Assembly: GCA_024239075.1 (NCBI GenBank) | Contig: JANBVI010000030.1 | Location: 123,246 to 187,245 of the forward strand | DNA length: 64,000 nt | Direction: 5' to 3' | Origin: Fischerella sp. CENA71 | Lineage (GTDB): Bacteria > Cyanobacteriota > Cyanobacteriia > Cyanobacteriales > Nostocaceae | In this document: one piece after another, positions 46,805-54,496 of the stretch | Layout of the letters: every line of letters begins with the position of its first letter | How positions within the stretch are numbered: the stretch's first letter is position 1 | Notes under the pieces: model-generated | The model's database searches: none | What the model saw: the letters and a program-made list of their open reading frames with translations, nothing else | What the model was told of the DNA's origin: nothing | Position numbers and translations under genes: made by a program

Positions 46805-47434
46805 ATGGTAAACACATCGCTATCAACTTCAGTAGAAGTCGAGGATAACAATATTGAGCATACACCAATGCCTCTGCAAGAAACAGGTCTGCAACAGGTT
46901 CAGATCAAATGGCTTGATTCAGGTAAACCTGTACTTGAAGGGCTAGAAGAAAAAGCTATAAATGTGTCTCTTTCTCATGATGACTATGTCTGCATGTGTG
47001 TCGCTGGTTATGGACTTCAAGGTTGCGATATTGTTCCTGTCACACGTAGAACACAACAAGAATGGATTGCTTTGTTGAGCTACAAACGGGAACCATTGAT
47101 GCAACAGTTGTTACGTATTAATGACTCGCTAGACCAGGCTGGGATTCGTATCTGGGCAGCAGTAGAGGCTTTGCGTAAAGCAACCAACGCTTTAGATATT
47201 GACTTGGCTATTACTCAAACCAAGGAAAATTGTGTTTTGTTTCAGGATGTATTTTCTGGGGATAAGCTTCAAGTCCTCACCTTTCCTATTCGGCTGACTC
47301 GGGGGGCTGAAAGAATGGTGGCACTAGTTGTACAAAATATTAGCTTATACGTTCCGACTACAAAGTTACGGTTAAACGCAAAAATCAACACGGAGACAGT
47401 TGTGAATGCACAGCACTCAATTATCAGAATATGA
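46805..47434 (+). CDS. Stand-alone 4'-phosphopantetheinyl-transferase-like protein
   Basis: 209 aa. Residues 53-125 resemble the PPTase domain fused to the C-terminus of enediyne-type PKSs: VSLSHDDYVCMCVAGYGLQG, CDIVPV with Asp75, and IWAAVEALRKAT with Trp117, Glu121 and Lys125. The usual DxE metal pair reads D-I-V, so the middle Glu is Val77. It starts 28 bp after the PKS and most likely activates, or binds, its two ACPs. It could be a split-off domain of the PKS. Whether it is active with the altered metal site is uncertain. Confidence 0.75.
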   Translation: MVNTSLSTSVEVEDNNIEHTPMPLQETGLQQVQIKWLDSGKPVLEGLEEKAINVSLSHDDYVCMCVAGYGLQGCDIVPVTRRTQQEWIALLSYKREPLMQQLLRINDSLDQAGIRIWAAVEALRKATNALDIDLAITQTKENCVLFQDVFSGDKLQVLTFPIRLTRGAERMVALVVQNISLYVPTTKLRLNAKINTETVVNAQHSIIRI

Positions 47435-49169
47435 TGTTATAGTACTAGGTACAGGATTTGCTGGTAACTGCCAAGTCCGACACCTATTGCTCAAGATCCC
47501 AGATATTCGAGTAGCCCTCATTGATCCTCATCTGGAAGAAGATTTAGAAGCAGACTTCAAACCTGGCGAGTCAATGATTGAAATTGGCACACTATTTGTT
47601 TGTAAAGAACTTGGTCTTTATGACTATGTGGTTGAAAATCATCTGCCCAGAGTCGGCTCAAATTTCCACTGGCCGAAAGACCCAAGTCAAACGGAAATTG
47701 CAGATGATTACCATCATATTTGGTGTAATCGGCAACCTGAACTTGATTCTACTCAAATAAACAGCGCTAGATTTGAGCAAGACTTGCTACACATGAATAA
47801 AGAGATGGGCGCTGACTTCTTTAAAGGTCGTGTTGTTGATGTAGATCTGACCCCAAGTGATGCCTTAAAAACAGTTAAGGTGCAGTTGGGCAACGAAAAC
47901 ATCCAACTAAAAGCCAAACATATCATTGATAGTGCAGGCTGGAAATTTATTGTCGGACATAAAACAGACAATCTCCTGTTTGAACCAGAAAATCTGGATG
48001 GAGTCAACGTTGGCTCTGCATGGATCAATATCAAACATGTAAATCGTGATATTTTCCACAATGGTTATGATCCACACGGTGCAACTTGTAGCCATTACTA
48101 TGCCACCAATCATTGGTTTGGTTATGGTCACTGGGTATGGATGATTCCTACAGATAAGTACACTCAAGAAATCTCGATTGGTGTGATTCACCACCGTGAG
48201 GTGATTTCTACTTCTGATATCAATACTCAGGAAAAATTTTATGCTTTTCTTGAGGCAAATCACACCAATTTGTACAAGCTACTCAGCAGTGGTGACAGTG
48301 ACAATGTTGATTTTCACTATTTGCCAAGCATTACTCACACTAGTAAGGTGATGTTCTCACCAGACAACTGGTACGTGCTTGGTGATGCAGCCTGCTGTTT
48401 TGATATCTTCTATTCTTCAGCAACAACAATGATTTCATTCAGCATCGAAAGCATCACAGAAATCATCCGTGCTAAACTCGCTGGCGAACCTGATGCTGAA
48501 GAGAAGCGCTCTGCTTATAATGACTTCTGTATTGCTTACGCACACCAAGTCAACCATCAGATGAAACATCGTGTTCAGCAACTTGGACACGCCAGTGTTA
48601 TGAGTTGGCGCATTTATTTGGAGTATATGTGGCTTTTTGGGTTAACTTTGCCAATGTATGTAGGCAAATGGTTTTTAGACCCGAAGTATATTCGTGCGTA
48701 TCTGAAGAAAACTCCTAGTTTACAGAGAGTGATTTCCGAAGTATATGAGGACTTTAACAAGTTAGTAGACCGAGGTGCCAATATCGGATTGATGGATATC
48801 TACCGAGCCGATCAATTATTTGGAGATTACACACCGATTAAGCCTCAAGATGACTACTTGGAGAACGCAAAATTTGAACCCAAGCATTGCAACGTCTTTG
48901 CCAGCTTAAAACAGACTTACTTTTACACTGCTATCTGGTACATCCTTCTGCTGTGGAAAGGTTTTGGCCTTTCGGGTGTGCTAGCTCTACGCCATCTCTA
49001 CAACTTCTTTAGTTTGTTGAAAGGAGCATTAGACAGTGCTGTGAGGGAGAGAGCTTACTTGCAAGAGACTAAACATATGCCTACTAACAGTGAAGTGGCT
49101 GAGATGCGACAGGAGTTTAAAAACTATCGATATCAACCACAATTCCAGCCCAGGTCTAAGATTGTATGA
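47406..49169 (+). CDS. Flavin-dependent halogenase-like protein, copy 1
   Basis: 587 aa; the start overlaps the previous gene by 29 nt, so translation is probably coupled. FAD-binding motif GTGFAG at 15-20, KPGESM near 60, and WVWMIP at 243-248, which matches the WxWxIP motif of flavin-dependent halogenases. YVLGDAACCFD is the second FAD contact. After about residue 400 a long extension has hydrophobic segments (YMWLFGLTLPMYVGKWFL, FYTAIWYILLLWKG) that suggest membrane association. Substrate probably ACP-bound or free polyketide; halogenation itself is inferred from the motif and could be another flavin oxidation. Confidence 0.85.
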   Translation: MHSTQLSEYDVIVLGTGFAGNCQVRHLLLKIPDIRVALIDPHLEEDLEADFKPGESMIEIGTLFVCKELGLYDYVVENHLPRVGSNFHWPKDPSQTEIADDYHHIWCNRQPELDSTQINSARFEQDLLHMNKEMGADFFKGRVVDVDLTPSDALKTVKVQLGNENIQLKAKHIIDSAGWKFIVGHKTDNLLFEPENLDGVNVGSAWINIKHVNRDIFHNGYDPHGATCSHYYATNHWFGYGHWVWMIPTDKYTQEISIGVIHHREVISTSDINTQEKFYAFLEANHTNLYKLLSSGDSDNVDFHYLPSITHTSKVMFSPDNWYVLGDAACCFDIFYSSATTMISFSIESITEIIRAKLAGEPDAEEKRSAYNDFCIAYAHQVNHQMKHRVQQLGHASVMSWRIYLEYMWLFGLTLPMYVGKWFLDPKYIRAYLKKTPSLQRVISEVYEDFNKLVDRGANIGLMDIYRADQLFGDYTPIKPQDDYLENAKFEPKHCNVFASLKQTYFYTAIWYILLLWKGFGLSGVLALRHLYNFFSLLKGALDSAVRERAYLQETKHMPTNSEVAEMRQEFKNYRYQPQFQPRSKIV

Positions 49170-49254
49170 CGACTGAAAAACCCAAAAATTTTAGCGTTTC
49201 ATTTTGAGCTGATTTGCAAATAGATTTTTAACAAATTACAAAGTGGAGTTTTCA

Positions 49255-51102
49255 ATGCATACTATTCAACAGCAAGAATACGATGTCGTTATTATGGGTG
49301 CAGGTTTTGTTGGAGTCTGTCAAGCTCGGCATCTCTTACTTAAACTCCCAAATATCCGAATTGCTCTGGTTGACCCGCGTCCAGAGGAGCGTACAGACAA
49401 AGACCTCAAGCTTGGTGAATCAATGGTCGAAATTGCTACCCTGTTTGTGTCTAAGGAATTAGGTCTCCATGAGTATTTAATTGAAAATCATCCTCCCAAA
49501 TCTGGGTTGAATTTTCACTGGGCTAAAGACCCAGCAAAAACAGAGACGACTGACGATCACTACCACGTTTGGTCTAATCGACGCTCACCTATTCAAACTT
49601 TTCAAATGAACCGCGCTAAATTTGAGCGGGATTTATTGAGAATGAACAAAGAAATGGGTGCTACCTTCTACAATGGTCGCGTGGTTGATGTAGATTTGAC
49701 CCCAGGGGATGCCCTAAAAACGATCAAAGTCAAGCTGGGCAATGAGGACATCGAACTGAAAACCAAACATGTTATTGATGGTTCGGGTCGCAAATTTATT
49801 ATTGGACATAAGACAGACAACCTCTTATTCGGTCCAGAAAATCTTTTTGGAGTCAACAGTGGTTCAGCTTGGGTACGCGTCAAACATGTGGATCGGACTA
49901 TCTTCCACGACGGTTATGATCCCTACGGTGCTACTTGCAGCCATTACTATGCTACTAATCACTGGTTTGGTCATGGTCATTGGCTGTGGATGATTCCCAC
50001 AGACAAGGATACTCAGGAAATATCAATTGGTGTTGTCCATCACCATGATGTGATTCCGGCTTCTGACATTAATACTCAGGAAAAGTTTTATGCTTTCCTA
50101 AAAGCAAATCACGCCAACTTGTATAACTTGCTTACCAGTGGTGAGAATGTAGACTTTCACTACTTACCAAGACTTGCCCACAAGAGCAAGGTTATGTTTT
50201 CTCCAGATAACTGGTATGTGCTTGGTGATGCGGCTTGTATTTTTGATGCTTTCTATTCTTTAGGAACAACGATGATTGCCTTTGAGATTGAAAGTGTCAC
50301 AGAAATTATCCGTGCCAAACTTGCTGGTGAACCTGACGCAGAAGAGAAGCGTGCTATCTATAACAGCTTCATTGTTGCTTACACGGGTGCGGTTAACTAC
50401 ACCATGAAAAACCATTCTAAACATCTTGGTCATGCCAGCATCATGAGTTGGCGCATTTACTTTGAGTATATGTGGTTCTTCGGGTTGATTTTACCCATGT
50501 ACGTAAGCAAATGGTTCTTGGACCCGCAGTATATTCGTGCGTACTTGCAGGGTGCTGGTGCTGCCAAGAGAGTGATTTCTGACGTATACGAGCAGTTTAG
50601 CCAGCTTGTAGATCGGGGTGCTAACATCGGGTTGATGGATACTTACCGAGCCGATCAATTGCTTGGACACTACTCAACAATTCAACACTTTGGCAATTAT
50701 CTAGAAAACGCCAAGCTTGAACCGAAGCGCCATAACATTTTTGTCAGTGGGGTATATGCCTACTTTTACCTTACTATTTGGTATATAATGTTTCAGTGGA
50801 AAGGTTTTGGGCTGAAGGGCGTATTGGCTCCGCGAAATCTCTATAATGTCTTCAGCTTATTGTCCTCATCAGTCAAATCTGGTTTTGCTGCACTGAATTA
50901 CTGGCTCAAGAATAAAAATGTACCGACGAATAGCTTGGTAGGAAAAATGCGTCAAGAGTTTGAGAGCTATCAATATCGACCTGAACTCCAGCCTTGGATA
51001 AAGGATATAACTGTTCCAAGAGTCAAAATACAAGGTTCTGAGGATCAACATTTAAACGGTACAAACGTATCAAAAGTTCATGAAGTTGCAGTATCTGGTT
51101 AA
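49255..51102 (+). CDS. Flavin-dependent halogenase-like protein, copy 2
   Basis: 615 aa from the ATG at 49255, after GTGGAG. Closely similar to the preceding gene over its whole length (roughly two thirds identical by eye). GAGFVG at 15-20, WLWMIP at 243-248, YVLGDAACIFDAF and the same C-terminal hydrophobic extension (YMWFFGLILPMYVSKWFL, FYLTIWYIMFQWKG). The tail of about 40 residues past the point where copy 1 ends is unique. A tandem duplication with two kept copies suggests two different positions or substrates. Confidence 0.85.
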   Translation: MHTIQQQEYDVVIMGAGFVGVCQARHLLLKLPNIRIALVDPRPEERTDKDLKLGESMVEIATLFVSKELGLHEYLIENHPPKSGLNFHWAKDPAKTETTDDHYHVWSNRRSPIQTFQMNRAKFERDLLRMNKEMGATFYNGRVVDVDLTPGDALKTIKVKLGNEDIELKTKHVIDGSGRKFIIGHKTDNLLFGPENLFGVNSGSAWVRVKHVDRTIFHDGYDPYGATCSHYYATNHWFGHGHWLWMIPTDKDTQEISIGVVHHHDVIPASDINTQEKFYAFLKANHANLYNLLTSGENVDFHYLPRLAHKSKVMFSPDNWYVLGDAACIFDAFYSLGTTMIAFEIESVTEIIRAKLAGEPDAEEKRAIYNSFIVAYTGAVNYTMKNHSKHLGHASIMSWRIYFEYMWFFGLILPMYVSKWFLDPQYIRAYLQGAGAAKRVISDVYEQFSQLVDRGANIGLMDTYRADQLLGHYSTIQHFGNYLENAKLEPKRHNIFVSGVYAYFYLTIWYIMFQWKGFGLKGVLAPRNLYNVFSLLSSSVKSGFAALNYWLKNKNVPTNSLVGKMRQEFESYQYRPELQPWIKDITVPRVKIQGSEDQHLNGTNVSKVHEVAVSG

Positions 51103-51261
51103 ATAACAGGAGTATTTGTGGCGATCGCTCAAGTGATCGCCACTAGTCTAAGTAAAAGTCTTTTCAAACAAGAGTTGCGATGTTTATTTTCTCAAAGTTG
51201 CATACTCCCAGAATTTCAATTGGCTCACTATCCTAATGAAACTTCTTGGTAGAGCAACAGT

Positions 51262-51618
51262 ATGTCCTCCAGATTATCTCAAACTTTAGACTGCTACAAA
51301 ATCCAGAAAGGAATCCATCTGTTGGGATTGAATATTTCAGAGTCAGAACTGAAAGAATTACTGTCTGGAAATAGCATTTCACTCGAAAGTAGAGGTTTAA
51401 GTGAAATAGGTTTATTGTTTATTCTTGCAGAAGCACTTTCGGCCTCAAATTCCTTTAAAAAAGTTACTTTTCGAGATTTATCAGAAGTGATTACAGAAGA
51501 TTTATCTAGTCCTGGTATTCCAATTTTCTGTTGGAATTCAGAAGTTGGCAAGTGTTGTCTATACTTGGCTTTAGTCAATGGTCAGCCTGCACTCAAGACT
51601 TGCTATCAGCATTTCTAA
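51262..51618 (+). CDS. Orphan 118-aa protein of the PKS cluster
   Basis: Soluble protein starting MSSRLSQTLDCYKIQKGIHL, with SEIGLLFILAEALSASNSFK and SSPGIPIFCWNSEVGKCCLY. No family recognised. It lies in the middle of the same-strand gene run, 160 bp after the second halogenase-like gene and 35 bp before the next gene, so a role in the pathway is likely. The CxxxxxxCC pattern near residues 89-99 may be functional. Confidence 0.6.
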   Translation: MSSRLSQTLDCYKIQKGIHLLGLNISESELKELLSGNSISLESRGLSEIGLLFILAEALSASNSFKKVTFRDLSEVITEDLSSPGIPIFCWNSEVGKCCLYLALVNGQPALKTCYQHF

Positions 51619-51653
51619 AAAGATTTTGTGTTACACAACTGGAGAGATTAAAG

Positions 51654-52016
51654 ATGGTGTTTGTATCTTCAACATATATGCGGCTGAAATCACCTCTTTA
51701 TATTCCACTACTGATCTTCTATGTTCTGCGAGCTATGCTTCAAATTGAACGTGCCTCTGGCAAGCTGAATACTCGATATCGGTGGGTGGATGGCGAATTT
51801 TGGACGCTCAGTCTCTGGCAAGACGAAGCATCAATGAAAACCTATCGTAATCAAGGAGTACATCGTCAAGTCATGCCAAAACTAGTTGAGTGGAGCAGTG
51901 AAGCAGGTATTGTAAATTGGTATCAAGAAAGTGCGAAACTTCCAGATTGGCAAAGCGTAGAACAACGTATGCAGGAAACAGGAAAGCGGCAAAAATTTGG
52001 GCATTTTGTGAGATAA
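51654..52016 (+). CDS. Dimeric alpha/beta-barrel protein (monooxygenase/DUF3291-like)
   Basis: 120 aa from the ATG at 51654, preceded by GGAGAGATTAAAG; the longer frame to 51531 overlaps the previous gene and is rejected. The pattern YRWVDGEFWTLSLWQDEASM, TYRNQGVHRQVMPKLVEWSS and VNWYQESAKLPDW is that of small ferredoxin-like dimeric barrels (antibiotic-biosynthesis monooxygenases, DUF3291). Such proteins oxidise or cyclise aromatic polyketides. One hydrophobic N-terminal segment (PLYIPLLIFYVLRAML) precedes it. Confidence 0.7.
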   Translation: MVFVSSTYMRLKSPLYIPLLIFYVLRAMLQIERASGKLNTRYRWVDGEFWTLSLWQDEASMKTYRNQGVHRQVMPKLVEWSSEAGIVNWYQESAKLPDWQSVEQRMQETGKRQKFGHFVR

Positions 52017-52126
52017 CGGAAGAAGACGTTATTTGAATGTACTTAACTAGGAATAGGAATTAAGTTGAGCAGCAAAACTTAATTCTCTACAGGCTTGATT
52101 TATCCAAAACTCCATAGGAAATATCA

Positions 52127-53269
52127 ATGCTGAAAATTATTGACAATGCCACAAACTTCATCGTACACCGGAAAGACCCAAGCCAATATAAATTCATCTC
52201 CGCAGGAATTGAGACAGATTTGAAATCAGATCAAGTACTCTTAAAAGTCGATAAGTTTGCATTGACCGCAAACAATATCTCTTACGCTTTGGTAGGAGAG
52301 GCTTTAGGATACTGGGACTTTTTTCCTATTGCGGAGGAAGCTTGGGGATGCATTCCAGCCTGGGGATTTGCTGAGGTCGTTCGTTCCAAAAAAGACAGCT
52401 TGGCAGAAGGCGATCGCATTTTTGGATTCGTGCCAATGTCAACTCATCTTATACTGCAACCTGATGCTGTATCCCAAGAAGGCTTTGTCGATGCCTCGCC
52501 GCATAGGAGCAAGTTTTCCCCATTGTACAACCAATACCAATTGCTAAAACATAATCCCCTGTATTTACCTGAACACGAAGACCTCTGGGGGCTTTTTTGG
52601 CCGCTGTTCATGAGCGCTTTTGTGCTAAATGAGTTTTTGAACGAAAACAACTTTTTCGGCGCCCAAGCCATTTTGATTTCTAGTGCATCAAGCAAGACTG
52701 CGATCGGGCTTGCGTTCCTTTTATCTCAGAAGCGGAACTCTCAATGTGAGGTCATTGGTCTGACCTCATCACAAAACTTGTCGTTTGTTGAGAGTCTTGG
52801 ATATTATAGCCAGGTGCTGACCTACGACCAGATCCAATTGCTTCCTAGCAATTTATCGGTAGTGTATGTGGATATAGCGGGTGATGAAGACGTATTGAGT
52901 GCTCTCCATTATTACTTTCAGAACATGAGGTACAGCTGTTTGCTGGGTGCAACTCACCGAAAACGTCGGAGCAACTTAGAAATTAATAGTATGCTTCCAG
53001 GCCCCCATCCAACGTTTTTCTTGGCTCCAGAGGAGATCCAGAAGCGAGTACAACAATTGGGAGTCAATAGTTTTCATAAAAGTTTTGGTCACTCATGGTC
53101 AAAATTTTTGTTGTCAATAAGCAAGTGGATTCAGATCGTTTCTGGCACAGGCAAGATAATTGTAGAGAAAACTTACCTAGATATACTAGCGGGTCGTTCA
53201 AAGCCAAATCAAGGGCAGGTGCTTTCTCTTGAACAAGTAAAAGGATTTTTTTCAAGACTCCCAGAGTGA
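52127..53269 (+). CDS. DUF2855 family protein
   Basis: 380 aa. The DUF2855 pattern is present: VLLKVDKFALTANNISYALV, WGCIPAWGFAEVVRS, GDRIFGFVPMSTHLIL and the Rossmann-type AILISSASSKTAIGLAFLLS. The family is related to medium-chain dehydrogenases/quinone and enoyl reductases but lacks a named reaction. As the last gene of the run it could supply the reductase activity that the PKS itself lacks. Cytoplasmic. Confidence 0.85.
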   Translation: MLKIIDNATNFIVHRKDPSQYKFISAGIETDLKSDQVLLKVDKFALTANNISYALVGEALGYWDFFPIAEEAWGCIPAWGFAEVVRSKKDSLAEGDRIFGFVPMSTHLILQPDAVSQEGFVDASPHRSKFSPLYNQYQLLKHNPLYLPEHEDLWGLFWPLFMSAFVLNEFLNENNFFGAQAILISSASSKTAIGLAFLLSQKRNSQCEVIGLTSSQNLSFVESLGYYSQVLTYDQIQLLPSNLSVVYVDIAGDEDVLSALHYYFQNMRYSCLLGATHRKRRSNLEINSMLPGPHPTFFLAPEEIQKRVQQLGVNSFHKSFGHSWSKFLLSISKWIQIVSGTGKIIVEKTYLDILAGRSKPNQGQVLSLEQVKGFFSRLPE

Positions 53270-53311
53270 AGAAAAAAGGCTCCTTGTTTGAAACCCCTAA
53301 AATTTTATTAT

Positions 53312-53824
53312 TTAATCTACCTTCAAGCGGCTGCTTTGAGTATGAGCTGTTCCAAGAGACTGACATTCCTCTCCTGCATTATTACAAAGTGAAACTTGCT
53401 CAAAACCTTGAAAGCTATCGTCTCCGGTCAAATTAATAACTTCCTCTATTCTAAAGACAAAAATTCCTTGTTGCTGAGTAATAGGGTTAAACTCTATAAA
53501 CTTCTCAAAGACAGCTTTAAACTCGTTTTTACCGATTTTCTTCCATACTCCATGACCGGAGCGACTACCTTCGAGGGAATATGAGCTTGATTCAATTAAC
53601 GTTCCCCCCTCATTAAAAGTAGTGTAACCATAAAATATTGGCGGGTCTCCTATAGGATTTGGATCGACATCTACCCTTACACGCCAGGTTCCTATTATCT
53701 TTTTCTCGTCAGAGTTATCCATCTGTAAGCTTTGACTGTTTGCCTTATTTTGAGCCAACCATACAGGTAAGACAGTAAGTGCAACAATAGTTCCTAATAC
53801 AGTCAGAATCTTTTTGTTGATCAT
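53312..53824 (-). CDS. Secreted lipocalin-like protein
   Basis: 170 aa with a signal peptide (ILTVLGTIVALTVLPVWLAQ, cleavage probably after NSQS or nearby). KKIIGTWRVRVDVDPNPIGD is a lipocalin-like start and the rest is beta-rich with a C-terminal C-x5-C (SLCNNAGEECQS) that may form a disulfide. It is convergent with the DUF2855 gene. Ligand and role unknown; not obviously part of the PKS operon. Confidence 0.65.
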   Translation of the reverse strand: MINKKILTVLGTIVALTVLPVWLAQNKANSQSLQMDNSDEKKIIGTWRVRVDVDPNPIGDPPIFYGYTTFNEGGTLIESSSYSLEGSRSGHGVWKKIGKNEFKAVFEKFIEFNPITQQQGIFVFRIEEVINLTGDDSFQGFEQVSLCNNAGEECQSLGTAHTQSSRLKVD

Positions 53825-54496
53825 AAAATGTATTGTTCAGTAGCGTCAACAACTGCTTTGACTGAACTATAGTATCAAGTTGCCGAAGTGAGTATTATTA
53901 CATTGTGTTGCATTTCCCTCCTATGATGTACATACAAGTTCTAGTAAACTACTAAAAGAAGGAATTGTGAGGGGTAAGCAGCAAGTGCTAATATATCTGG
54001 CATGGGCTTTCTGTGACGTAGACGTTGTAGTTGTGGTAAACAATAATAACTCTACTACGGAAAGCCCTCTTTCATTTTGGCGAAGGTATACTGAATCGCA
54101 ACGTTGCGATCGCATCGGAGGCACAAAAACCCTGCTGCTCTACGCATTAGGCACCTTCAATTGTGCGTTTACTCCCAATATTAGGATAACGAAATGTTTG
54201 AGGGATAAAAGGTAATACCAATTTAAGACTAGCCCTTTCAAGGTGTAATGTATTTTTCTTGGTGTCTTAGTGTCTTAGTGGTTAAAAAATAATTATTAAA
54301 ACACATAGACGCGTCAGCGGCTTTCCGCAGGGTAGACACTAAGACACAAAGAGGAAATATGGCTTCTTAATTCAAATAATGGTTCTTTTTCTATCCACCT
54401 TTAAAGGGCTGGTTCTACAATTTCTTATTTGATTGCGATTTTAAAGGATGTCCGAAAAGTCGCGAAAGAGCTGGTTGGCAACAGGTAAAAGAGGTA
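53825..54496. other. Long intergenic region with a structured segment
   Basis: About 670 bp. A potential folded segment lies at 54004-54067. A 17-mer TAGACGCGTCAGCGGCT (54306-54322) is shared, inverted, with 8343-8359. The small frames here look non-coding. Confidence 0.5.
54004..54067. ncRNA. Possible structured RNA element
   Basis: Outer arms GGGCTTTC (54004-54011) and GAAAGCCC (54060-54067) pair exactly; directly inside, CGTTGTAG can pair with CTACTACG with one mismatch. The stem encloses about 45 nt. No known family recognised. Confidence 0.3.

Noticed and set aside
53967-54215. 82-codon plus-strand frame
   Set aside because: No ribosome binding site, low-complexity VDVVVVVNNNN stretch and overlap with a folded segment suggest that it is not a gene.
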